Of a stretch of 64,000 bases of DNA, positions 33,736-44,856 are shown in pieces (the stretch's first letter is position 1; each line of letters starts with the position of its first letter). The notes under the pieces were generated by a model. That model was not told where the DNA came from. It saw only the letters and a list, made by a program, of their open reading frames with translations, and ran no database searches. A program made the translations under genes and the position numbers. The stretch lies in NCBI GenBank assembly GCA_022578605.1, contig MU394071.1, forward strand, positions 124,001-188,000. Direction: 5' to 3'. The stretch is from Camillea tinctor (taxonomy: Eukaryota; Ascomycota; Sordariomycetes; Xylariales; Xylariaceae).

Positions 33736-35455
33736 ATGGCGCTCATAGCACCTCCGAAATATATCGTCGCATCCGTCGCCGTTTCACTCGGCGGCCTACT
33801 CAATGGGTGAGTTTTTCTTCTTCTTTTCAACCATAGTCAATAATGTCTTAAAGCAATAAGTTCTCACCTCACCTGTCAGCTACGACACGGGCTCCATCGG
33901 CGCCATCACCCACATGCCCCAGTTCGCCGCCACCATCGGCCATCTATCGTCCACCATCCTCGGCGTCACTGTGTCGATGATCATGCTGACTGGCGCCCTC
34001 CCCGCCGTGTTCGCCGGCCATCTCGCTGATAAGCTCGGCCGCCTTAGTGTCATCGCCCCGGGCGCCCTGCTCTTCGGCATCGGCGCCCTGCTGCAGGGCA
34101 CCGCCCACGGGCTGCCGCAGTTCCTCACCGGCCGCGCCGTCGCCGGCTTCGGCCAGGGCATGTTCCTTGGCAATATCTCGGTGTATATCTGCGAGATTGC
34201 GCCGGTGAGCTCGCGCGGCGCGCTCGTGGCACTGCCGCAGTTCATGGCTGCTGCGGGCGTGTGTGTCGGGTATTTTACGTGCTATGCTACCGTCCGCGCC
34301 GACTCGGATATGGCCTGGCGCGCACCGTATATTGTCCAGTGCTTCATCGCCGCCGTGTTGGCTTGGAGCTGTCTGCTGCTGCCGGACTCGCCGCGCTGGC
34401 TCATGCTGCATGGGAGGCAGGCCGATGCCCGCGCCGCGCTCGAGAGGCTGCAGTTCGATATGGTCGAGGCGGAGCGGGATATACTGACCTCGGTGCAGCA
34501 GACGATGAGCCTTTCGCCGTGGCAGGGGTTTGTGATTTTGTTCAGACGAGCTTATCGCGCTAGGACGATACTGGCGCTGTTTATACTGGGGATGGTGCAG
34601 CTGTCGGGTATTGATGCTGTTACTTATGTACGTTTGCTCTTTCTCCCCTCCTTGTGCCCCCTTTTGATTCCATACGTTGCGTGTGTTCGGCCTAAACTTC
34701 ATATTGACGAAAATGCATAGTACGCCCCCATCCTCTTTGAGCAAGCTGGTCTTTCGTCGGAGAATGCATCGTTCCTCGCCTCGGGCGTCTCGGGCATCTT
34801 GATGTTAGCTATCTCCGTGCCGGCCTTCCTCCTGGCCGACAAGTGGGGACGCCGTACTTCGGCCATCACAGGCGGCGTCATGCTGTCAGGCTGCATGTTC
34901 CTAATGGGTTCTCTGTATGCTGCCGGGTCGGTGCACCCCTACGGTGTCGCGAGGTGGGTCGTTATTGTGACTGTGTTCGTCTTCGGCCTCACCTATTGCG
35001 CCACCTGGGGCATCGTGGGCAAGATCTACGCTAGTGAAATCCAGCCGGGCCACACGCGCGCGGCCGCAAACTGCGCAGCGCAGAGCCTGAGCTTTTTCAC
35101 TAACTGGATCGTCGCTATCCTCACTCCTATACTGCTCGAGGCATCGGCCTTTGGCGCCTACTTCCTTTTCGGCAGCCTTGCCCTAGGCACCGTCGCTGTA
35201 CTCGCCGTTTACATGCCCGAAACTCGTGGCCGCTCCCTCGAGAGCATACAGGAGGCGTTTCAGAGACCTGCTGCTAGTAGCCTGCTATTGCAGTACCTCC
35301 GTATTGGGCAGAGACCCCGCAGGGAGACAGCGGCAGTCGCACCGGAGAACGTCGAGTTAGAGGAACAACGTGACGCTACGGGTGTGGTGGCGGCTGCTAG
35401 TTCGGTCGAGGTCGATAGTATGGCAAGACCACTGAGGTTGGATGTTGTAGTATAA
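33736..35455 (+). CDS. MFS sugar transporter
   Basis: Membrane carrier of the major facilitator sugar-porter family, predicted twelve helices in the plasma membrane. Exons are 33736-33806, 33880-34627 and 34721-35455, giving 517 residues. Visible signatures are GGLLNGYDTGSIG in helix 1, DKLGRL between helices 2 and 3, GRAVAGFGQGM, the central PDSPRWL motif before the cytosolic loop, DKWGRR, and PETRGRSLESI after the last helix. The helix-7 motif usually QQLxGIN reads QLSGID here, so substrate choice may differ from hexose carriers. Its substrate is unknown. It sits beside the tannase-family esterase, which may supply a sugar or phenolic product. Confidence 0.92.
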
Positions 35456-35859
35456 ACGGATTTCGTGTGAAAAGGAGTAGTTTCAGGGGGGAATAGCCAA
35501 GGTTACGATTATCGAGGCTGGGCTTGTATCGTTACGTTCATGGATTCCCCCCCCCCCCCCCCGGGGTGGGAAACTAACGATGATTATATATGCATTTTGA
35601 TTATAAGCATCTTGGTTTAAGTTACGTAGAAAAATTAACCTGTTGCTTCTACGAGAGTATAGCGTTTCACGATGGTTGAGATAGAGGAGCTAATTTCAAC
35701 GTCTGAGTTGGTTGACATGATTACCATCCATCACTGGTTCAATTACACTAGTCGCCTAGAAGCCACCTATAATATTTAACCGGCAGTTACATGTAAAAAG
35801 GCGAGAGTATATACCATCTCCGCGGGATCTCTAGACATAACTTCAATGACATTATTGTC
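35456..35859. other. convergent 3' spacer with a 16-C run
   Basis: The 3' flank of the sugar transporter and the esterase gene, about 400 bp. A run of 16 C at 35547-35562 is followed by GGGG. No gene is seen. Confidence 0.5.
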
Positions 35860-38009
35860 TCAACTACATTCCCAGCTCGAAGCAATGTTCTGGTCCCCTT
35901 TCCCATCCCATTTCGCCGTCCGGGGATACATGCAGAGGGGACGCTGTCTATAGAGGACCAAATTCTGCATAGTGCTGTCTGTGAAATTGAACTCGGATGC
36001 AATAATCTTGGATACCGGGTTTCCATTTTCCACCCAGTCCATCAACGCCAGCAATGCATCGTGCTGGGTATCGTTAAAGCCGAGCGGAACAGACCAAGCA
36101 GAGTTGTAAGGGGGCCTTTGTATAGCTTGACCTGCCCCACCAATCATCCTACAATACTAGGTGTTAGTAATTGCTAGAATGGGTAACTATCTTACTCGAC
36201 ACCGTGTCTCGGGAACCAAAACTCATACACTTAGCTACCCATGATGGGCAATTTTGACTCCCGCCCTAGACTGAAAGGGGAGATAAATGACTCCCAAAAT
36301 GACTCACCAGGGGGCTTTCACGATATCAGGGGTGTTTGTGCAATGGCCCATACCCGGGATTTGAAAATAGCGAAAGAAATTGTCGATATTCCCCATAGCA
36401 TCCACTGTCCTATCGTAGTACAACGTTGTATGCTGGACAGGAACGACGGCATCGGCTAGGCCACCATATAGGATTATTTTGCCTGTGTTTCTAAAAGTGC
36501 CAAGATCGTACTGATCGGCTGTTGCTTGAACCGACGTCTCGTCACGGATCTCAGAGTCAGTAACTGTAGAATCGTTATACTGATAGATGTCCCAATCAGG
36601 TCCGTAGTTCACTGTAATATTGGAAGTCAGTCAGTTCCATGTTAGGTAATTCTATTACTCTTGAGACTGTGTCTCGGGAGTCAAACCTGCTAGTAACTTA
36701 TATGCTTAGCTATAATAAAAGGTTTGACTCCCAGGCTGGACTGAGATAAGTAAAAGGGAGAAAGAATCGACTCTAAAAACTACTCACTAAAGTATCTCTC
36801 ATACTGTCCGTCGAAATTTATCCTGACGTTATTTGTAAAGTTTTCGGGTTCGGCCGGCAGGAGATAAGTAGACCATTCCCCCTCAGAACTATGAGTGGCA
36901 CCTTTGTAAACCAACTTTCCGTCATCTGTGACATAATCGTCATACATCCTCAAGGCTGTATCGATTTCCTGCTGAGACCAACAGGCGGCCTCGCCGGTAG
37001 TAGTATCGCAACGGACCTTTGTAATATCAAAGCTATCCCTACAAGCCGTTGTGGAACTGACTATATTATCTGTGACACCATCAAGATGGTCACATTGTCT
37101 GATAACCTCCGCTTGGAGGCGTGCAAAGAGAGTAACGTTATTGATGCTATTTGGCATTTCCTCTGGAAGGTTCAACCTTGCGAGATTAGATAGCCATGGC
37201 ATGAGATGCTTTGTGTCCCAAGCAGGAGCACCAATGAGGGCACCATCAAAGATATTTGGGTCCCGTTGGATTTGCTTCACTAAATAGTATTATGGCCAAT
37301 TAGCCTTCCATTACATATTACAAGTTAAGAACCGATAATTTCAGGTGTGTTGTTAACAATAGGAAAAAGAAAAATACTCACAGCCCTGTCTTCCCCCGGT
37401 CGAGCAACCACTAAAATATGAATATGTAATAGGCCTGTTTTCGTAATATTGTTGTATGAGTGTTTTACCTAGGATTATTGAACCTTCGAGGGCTTGGTAT
37501 GCCCAGTTGACTCTTCTTTCTGTGGTGTTTGCCCACGTCATATCAGCTCTTCCTGTGTTATGACCCGTGTCCGTAGACAAAGTTGCCATTCCGTACTTCA
37601 CACCACTTCCCATGTCAAGCCAATTGATGCCCCCAAGGAATGCATAAGATCCAATAGTCAAAAGCTTCGAGTTCCATGTATTCGGAAGGAACATGCCGAA
37701 ACGGTAATTTGCTGTTGTGTTCCTAACGATGATAGCGCATAAATATGGTAAGCCTAGAGGAATCGAAGGATAGCCTAGGTTTCCGCTTTCAAAGAAAAAC
37801 CCATTGGTCACGTATTGTACTCGCTCTATGTCGATGCCAGATGGTGCAATTCTGGTAAAATATTCAGTACTGCATTCTGTTGCTGCAGACTGTCGGGTCT
37901 CCTGAATACTCTGAACGGCAATTGCCCAATACAACACCAAGCTGCCAAGGGCCCAAAGTCTGGAGATCTTCAAGAAGAACATCTGGATAATTTGGATAAA
38001 CTCCTTCAT
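35860..38009 (-). CDS. tannase/feruloyl esterase family hydrolase
   Basis: Secreted or membrane-anchored serine esterase family that releases phenolic acids from plant esters. Exons on the minus strand are 38009-37382, 37279-36788, 36611-36308 and 36148-35860, giving 570 residues. An N-terminal hydrophobic segment (about 7-35) is a signal peptide or anchor. The nucleophile motif is GCSTGGRQG (Ser about 203, next to Cys 202). The acid motif is YGGLADAVVPVQ, and HC in GMGHCTNT gives the catalytic His with the Cys of the typical CS-D-HC arrangement. Introns 2 and 3 (36612-36787 and 36149-36307) are unusually long for this window and resemble each other. Substrate class is inferred from the family; ferulate, tannin or chlorogenate cannot be distinguished. 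Confidence 0.88.
36149..36307 (-). repeat. intron 3 of esterase gene, related to intron 2
   Basis: A 159-bp intron (GTGAGT donor, CTAAC branch, TAG acceptor) sharing an ordered series of blocks with the 176-bp intron at 36612-36787. On the plus strand these are GTGTCTCGGGA, CTTAGCTA, TTTTGACTCCC and AGACTGA, with matching ends TTACTC and ACTCAC. Inverted GGGA(G/A)(T/C)CAAA-type arms are seen in it. It looks like an introner-like element copy. Confidence 0.6.
36612..36787 (-). repeat. intron 2 of esterase gene, related to intron 3
   Basis: A 176-bp intron with a perfect 12-bp inverted repeat (GGGAGTCAAACC and GGTTTGACTCCC) around a loop of about 37 bases, plus a GAGAC-GTCTC small hairpin. It shares blocks in the same order with the 159-bp intron at 36149-36307. 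The other intron of this gene (37280-37381, 102 bp) is not similar. Confidence 0.6.
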
Positions 38010-40006
38010 TGATTGAGCTGAACACTCTACCACGGCTCTGGGACCCGACTAACCATTCGTTTCTTATATGAATCTGCACGTTCGTAGCACCACCGTATGC
38101 TATGCCCGTCTGACGCTAGCTCAACCAATTGAAAACAATAAGCCTGCATCAGATTCTTCTTTTGGTAACCTTGATGTTCTGCACAGCTCGGGCGAATTAA
38201 TCAGGGTGGATGAGATCAATGGCAAGTCTTAATTCATATATCATTAGGGCTGCTTGGCGTCTTATCCTGACACTAGTTTTCTGACGTCCTATATATCTTC
38301 GTCTCTGATTTCACTTCTGGTCACTATTTGTTACACTCAACCTAACAATCTTAGTAGCCTATCCTCTAAGGCTTCAAGCAGCAAACATCTGGTTGAGTTA
38401 TTTTATCGATGGAAGTATCATGAGTCCCTTACGTAGACACCTAGGATAACTGACCCCTGTTTTTGAAATTCTTCGTCATACTTGGAGTCACATTCAGCTA
38501 ACCACAACCTATAAAATCAAGTGTTATACTCGCATTTTTGCAGCGAATTGGCCAATTAATCTAGCTTGAAATGATTTCCTATACTCAATCCGTGCCCATC
38601 CATTTGGTTTAACCACTCCTTTAGGTTTGGTCCGCAGCACTGTGACGCAGACAAACAAAACGCTCACTCGGCACATGGAATCTTCGGAAATCTCGGTGCT
38701 CTATTGGAGAAGTCTAGATGATCACGCTCACGCCCGAGCACGTCAACAGCACTAGCTCGGTCACGTTGCCCAGCTAGGCAGTGCAACCCTAATCATAGCA
38801 ACCCTACTCAGCTTCATGGCGAGGGTTTGTGTATTCTCTGTTACATACTAGCTGTCTCGGTCTGTCATGGAGGGCGAGTAACAAGCAACGTGTAATGCAT
38901 GATAATCCACGTTCTGATAATGTTTTCTAGAAGTATGTTCCAAGGGAGCAAGTACATATACAAAAGCTAATCAAGGATCAGTCTGACAGTGTCAGACTGA
39001 CACATTCGTGTTATATTTTTGCCGAGCTTCGGCTAATATGATTGGGGGTTCAGAGCGCACTGAAGGGAGACAATGTGGGATGTCATTCTGTTAACTGGGG
39101 ACAACTATACACATACACATATGTATGTATATTATGATGTTAGCCATTACAACTGAGGGTGATTGGATTAAGCATATCTTTCTTGAATACAATAGTTGAA
39201 TTAATAAGTTAATGAGGTGACTGCCTAGGCAGGTATGTACTGATTATATATGTGTAATCATATAACTTACACTATATCGCGAAGCGGTTTATATATCTAG
39301 ATAATCACATCGCATCTACGTGATTTAGACTGCAATTGCTTCCCATGTATTAAGTCTTTCATAATAGAGGCATATATGTTTAAGTGGTATATACTACCTT
39401 ATACTCCTAAGTCTTACACGCTTTAACCCCTGACTCGTTGGTGGTTCGAATTAAGTTAACAAGCCACGATCCACTCCGATTTTATTGGCCAGGGGTGTAT
39501 AAGTATCTCCTATTAAGATTTTATTATATCTTTATATTTATTTAGCTATGGTAATGTCAACAATCCATTCTTACTTTCCTACTCCACGGGCAATTGGTTC
39601 CGAGGTTAGCCTAGAATATTGTATCGGTTTCAGTGGCGCTACTTTTGAATTGATGAACATAGAAAACCATTTACCTCTTTCATGCGAATGCCATTACTAG
39701 TAATTATAGTTAACTAATATTATCTAGCACACACACCTATTGAAGTAGTCAATTATAGGATATAGTTACCAAAGACCTATTATATGACTCCCGAGGCTAT
39801 AGTAACTAGAAGATAGCAATCTATTATATGTCTTAACGGGGCCGCGCACCTCGGAGATCTCAGGGGAGCCTTCCTATTTCTTATTCCCAATGTGATTAAC
39901 TTTTCACTTCTACCTACATATCCCGGCTTGTCTGAGCGTGTCTTCGGTAAGTGCATATTCTAGTGCTTGGATACTGTGCTGTTTTGGCTACCTAGGGTAC
40001 CTAGAC
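38010..40006. other. 2-kb A/T-rich intergenic region
   Basis: No gene is supported. It contains an almost perfect palindrome at 38978-39000 and a short hairpin at 39021-39033. At 39780-39800 a GACTCCCGAGGC string faintly recalls the repeat seen in the esterase introns. Confidence 0.5.
38978..39000. repeat. 23-bp palindrome
   Basis: TCAGTCTGACA, one G, then TGTCAGACTGA: an 11-bp perfect inverted repeat with a single central base. It is followed 20 bp later by the hairpin GCCGAGCTTCGGC (39021-39033). It may be a protein-binding site or the remnant end of a mobile element. Confidence 0.7.
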
Positions 40007-41950
40007 TCAAGGAATGCTCCACCAACTCTCTTGCAGGTCACGTAGATCGATAGTAGCAGGATCTTTGATGTAAGACGTCATGTCTGATGACTTGTCAGCC
40101 TCCTTCCTAGTAGTTCCCCGCCCAAAATACCAAAGGAATCGGTTGCCGCTGTCATGAAGGTACTCATACTCCCAGTCCTCCCATCTCGGCTCGCGCTGTA
40201 TAATTCCGATATGGGCTCCACTTCCGGGCCATAAGCCGTGGATCCGGCCACCGGGAGTGGCGCCATTATACCAAGAGCTACAATTCTCTGATAGGACCGT
40301 GGTTTTGAAGAAGGCATCACTGTACTCCACAAAATCATCTGCTGCCCGCTGAGAAGGCGTGATTGACTTGATGCCTTCGCGGCCGACCTTGCGAAGGATT
40401 TTGGAAAAGAACGTGATCTGAGACTCCACGCTGTGGGGAATACTACCGGACCGTCCCGAGGCGTTAGGTCCGTGCAGGTAGAGGAGATTTGGGAACCCAG
40501 GTGTTGCTGTCCCGAGGTAGGTGTATGGGAAACCAGGATCGCCTCCCCGTTTCCACACACTGGAAAGCTCTTTGCCTCGCGCTTTGATTCTGAACGGCTG
40601 AATCATGTCTACGTTTGCGCCAGTTGCGCAGAAGATGGCATCGACTTCACGATGCTTGCCATCAACAGTTTCAATACCATTCTTGGTGAACCGTTTGATG
40701 TGGGTTTGTATATACTCAACGTTGTCCGAGGTGATAGCTTCAAGATAGTCGGGCCCTGGCGTTAGGCGGCGGCAGTGAGGGTCAAAATCTGGTATCAGAG
40801 ACTCTAGCATCTCTGGTTTCTTGTAAAGGCGTTGCCTCATATGTTCGGTAATTTTCTGACGGTCCTCTATATTCCGATTAGAGCCCTTAATCCAGGTCTC
40901 AGCACCCCTCCAATATTTGTCTTCAAACTCCTTCCTCCACTTAATGTACACCTCTGTGTCTTTGAAACTCTCTTTAAGGTCCTCTGAGTAGAGTTTAGGC
41001 TTGATTGATGTTGTATCGCCTGCAAATGATGCTGCAATCCAGGTTCTATTTCTTGCATAGTGGTCGAGCTGGGCGACACGGGGCTGAATATTGGAAACCA
41101 GCTGGATCCCACTTGCACCATTGCCAATCACAGCAATCCTCTTTCCCGTAACATCGTACTTGGGGTCCCAATTAGATGCATGTCTGAGAAGGCCCTGGAA
41201 GTCTTTGATCCCTGGGTAGTCTGGTAGTTTCCATGCGTTGAAACGACCGATCGCAGTGATTATAAAATCCGCGATCCGTGTCGAAGTCGTTTTGCTTTTC
41301 AAGTCGGTAACTTCAATCTCCCATGCTCCCTCTTCGTCCTTCCACTCCAAGCTCTCGACTTTGTGTGCCAGCTTCAAGTACTTATATACCTCATATTTTC
41401 GGGCAATATGTTGCCAGTACTCTCTGATTTCCTTCCCTTGTGCAAACTCCTCCGACCACTGAGGGTTCGGCTCAAAGCTTGTTTGATAAACGTGGGCTGG
41501 TATGTCACAACGGACTCCGGGGTACACGTTCTCAAACCATGTTCCCCCCTATTGTGGCTTTTAATTAGCAGGTGTCGAAGTTGAAAACCTCATTACATAG
41601 CGAAAGGAGGCACGTTGAGTTGGGTATAAATGTACTCAGAAACATACCACATCTTCATTCTTTTCAATGATAGTTAAATCAATACCCGGTACTTTGACCG
41701 GCAGTAATACTCCTGCGATAACACCAGCAAGTCCAGCACCAATGACAACAACGCGAAGTTTCCTTGGTTCATCGATGTAGCGATCTACAAGCTCTAGAGT
41801 TCTAAAACGTGAAGAGATATCTTGAGGTTCCACTGGCTGTACCTGCAACCCGTTAACTCCATTGCGGGCAGCCTGTATACTTTGGGGAGTGCCATCACGT
41901 AGCTGGGCACTGCCTGCCGTAGGTGCTTCTTTTCTATCTTCTGCAGTCAT
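40007..41950 (-). CDS. Baeyer-Villiger-type flavin monooxygenase
   Basis: NADPH- and FAD-dependent class B monooxygenase that inserts oxygen next to a ketone to form an ester or lactone. Exon 1 is 41950-41648 and exon 2 is 41548-40007, giving 614 residues. The FAD motif GAGLAG is at about 71-76, the type I BVMO fingerprint F-x-G-x3-H-x3-W is at about 218-228 (FQGLLRHASNW), and the NADPH motif GNGASG is at about 243-248. GGTWFENVYPG at the exon junction fits BVMOs exactly and confirms the intron. The N-terminus has an extension of about 60 residues, as in fungal BVMOs. It shares a divergent promoter with the adjacent transporter. The substrate is unknown. Confidence 0.94.
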
Positions 41951-42510
41951 CCCTAAAGTCAAATCGGGTACTCAATTGACACAAATGTAAGGTAAGCCGA
42001 AGTTTTCTGTTTGAACATTTTCCCCCATTGAATATATGCTAGATTAGATCTATCACATCATATATGTAGTACATATCTAGACAAGCAAAGTGTGCCCTTC
42101 CCCAATTTCGAACTACCAGTGATAGCCCGCTTACACCATATCCCGGGATCGTCACGCAACCGGACCTATGGGCCGAGTCCGGACCAGCGCAATATTACTC
42201 CACTCTGAGAACACCCTATACAACAAGCTTATCAGTCACACCACAGCAATACCCAATTATGTCATATTCCAATTGGTACCTATGGCGGTCACGTTATCCG
42301 TATATGTCTAGAGAAACACCAAGGGGAGCTAGCAATGGTAAGGGTCGTTATAGATGGAGATGACATGGCCAAGGGTGAAAATACTTGGCAATAGGTATAT
42401 AATGTCTAAATAAAATGGAAAATAACTCTTGCTTCACCTCACCTTTTATCCGAATACTGATTTATCAGAGATAGTCGCTTGGAACTCCATTGGATTTATA
42501 TTTTCAAACA
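41951..42510. promoter_or_regulatory. divergent promoter, BVMO and Dal5-like transporter
   Basis: This 560-bp spacer contains two direct CCGGACC repeats (42160-42166 and 42179-42185), 19 bp apart start to start, with GGCCGAG between, and a CCCGGG at 42142-42147. CGG-containing repeats are the usual targets of Zn2Cys6 regulators. No gene is seen. Confidence 0.45.
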
Positions 42511-44304
42511 ATGGCCGACGCGACTAGACGAAAATGGTACCAGATCACATGGTTTACAGATGACGATTCCAAAGAAGAGCGCCGTTTGATCACTAAACTT
42601 GACTGGCTCATTGTTCCATAGTAAGTCTTCGGATCAGAAGTGGCTCTTTTCGATGGCTTATATACTCTGAAGAATGTTCGAGAGAATAGTCACAATTTCT
42701 TTGAATAACTTTTACTAATTCCGTCAATGGCAGTGCTGTGTTATCATATTGGGTCAAGTATATTGATCAGTCGAATTTAAGTTAGTGAAGTCTCCTCACA
42801 TCGAAGACTCGTACTCACAATCTTCAGATAACGCTTATGTGGCGGGCCTGAAGGAAGATCTTGGCTTCAAGGGCAATGAACTCGTCAAGCTACAGACATT
42901 CTATGTAGTAGGCGCAGTGACTGGGCAGATCCCTTTCTTGTTTCTGTTCACGTATATACCCTTGTATATCATCATACCGTCCCTCGATGTCGCTTGGGGT
43001 GTTTTCACTTTGCTACAATTTCGATCCCATAGCTTCGCAGAACTGGCTGCTTATCGTTTTCTCGTTGGATGGTTTGAGGTAACATACAAAGTCGAATTAG
43101 ATTCAAAAAAAAAAAAGCTAATTCATCACAGGCCGCATACTTTCCCGTGATGCACTATCTTTTTGGTATGATACTCTGGACTTAGACCTCAGCGTGCATT
43201 TCTAATATATCTAGGTTCTTGGTATCGTGGAGATGAGATAGCACGCCGTGGTGGGATATTCTATATTGGCCTATCTCTCGGTACACTGACAGCCGGTTTT
43301 ATACAAGCGGGAGCATCCGCAAGGCTTGACGGAGTAAAAGGACTTGAAGGTTGGAGATGGATGTATATCATATGCGCCCTTATAACCATACCTATAGGGA
43401 TTCTTGGGTGGTTTGTGATTCCGGGAACCCCAGATCAACCAAATCGTCTAGTCTTGAAACAACATGACCTCGACGTAAGCAAGAGGCGGTTGGAAAGAGC
43501 AGGGCACATCTCACATGGAAAGTTCAAGATCGGAAACGTAAAGTCTCTTTTACAAAAGCCAAAATTCTGGGGAATCATCGTTGTCGACATTCTGTTTTGG
43601 AACGCAGGGATTCATGCCAGCGCCGGAACATTCCTATTATGGCTGAAGAGCCTTGGAAGATATTCAGAGGCCCATGTTAACGAGCTCGGTACCATTGCTC
43701 CAGGGCTTGGGATTTTCTATACGCTTTTCATTTGTTTTGCATCGGACCTTGTCCTAGGCCCAGCCTGGGCTATTACACTTGCTCACACCTGGAACAGCAT
43801 CGGGCTCATCATCCTTGTTATCTGGAAGGTTCCGGAATCAGCTTTGTGGTTTGCTTTCGCTACTATCTACTCTCCAAGTTCCATGTCGAGTGTTCTCCAT
43901 GGATGGGTAAATACCCAACTTCGAGATTCTCCCGCGGAGCGTTCATTCGCATTAGTACTCATAAATGCGATTTCGCAATCAACTACAGCCTGGACACCGC
44001 TGCTTGTCTTTCCTACAGTTGAGGCCCCAAGATACCCCAAAGGATTTGCCTATTGCTTGACTTCAGCTATCCTTCTTATTATTTCGACGCACATTCTTAA
44101 GTTCTACTTGAAGCGAGAAGAGTGAGTGAAACACCAAGGCGTCATACCCCTTTTGCTAACAATATCACTAGAAATAAAATCCATCGGGTAAGCTCAGAGG
44201 AGAGGGATGTGGATTCCACTATAAACCCACAACTATCTTACGGGAATAAGCCATCACGGGAAACTGTTGTTCGTGAAGAAAGCGATAGTCAATCACATAG
44301 TTAG
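42511..44304 (+). CDS. MFS transporter, Dal5/anion:cation symporter family
   Basis: Plasma membrane carrier related to allantoate/ureidosuccinate (Dal5) and vitamin permeases. Exons are 42511-42620, 42734-42780, 42828-43078, 43132-43165, 43215-44121 and 44172-44304, giving 493 residues. Features are ERRLITKLDWLIVPY at the start, the helix-1 region with IDQSNLNNAYVAGL, GSWYRGDEIARRGG between helices, and a polar C-terminus. All six exons keep phase. It is divergent from the BVMO gene and 552 bp upstream of a luciferase-like monooxygenase, which suggests uptake of the same compound. It is somewhat shorter than the usual 500-550. Confidence 0.88.
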
Positions 44305-44856
44305 ATTCGCAAATGTAGATAGCACACTCCCAATCTGGTGAAGGGCTAATGGAGTGTCGAACCTTGATTCCACCATAGAAAGATTTATTATTATCTTGGA
44401 GATTGTAATTTATTTTACGAGATAACAACAACAATGGAAGTATGGATCTTTATAAAGTTAGAATAAAGAATGAAGGCCCTTTTCGTGGACCCTTGTGATT
44501 ATCAACACCTTGTAGGCCGTGCATGAAGGATTCTTTAGCATCTCATATCTGATAGAATGGACTGTGGGTTTTGGAGAATGTGGTGGCGTTGCATGTTACC
44601 ATAGAGCGACATCGGATTGAGACGATAGGTTATTCATATCGTCTCCAACAAAAGGCGCGTGGATATGTTATATGAGAGCCATGGCATCATTGAGGGTGGC
44701 AAGCACGCCAACCTCTGGGTGTGGTACATAATGAGGAGGTGATAATAGGTTTGTTCCCCCGGAAATACTAGCAGAGCGGATCATGGATATAATTCAAATC
44801 TGCTTAGCGACTTTCTCACGATTATTCACTGCAAAGTAGAAGAGTACAGGAAAAAG
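44305..44856. promoter_or_regulatory. upstream region of first luciferase-like monooxygenase
   Basis: No gene is seen. A CCCCCGG element lies at 44756-44762, about 95 bp before the start codon; related CCGGGG elements precede two other cluster genes. Confidence 0.4.
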
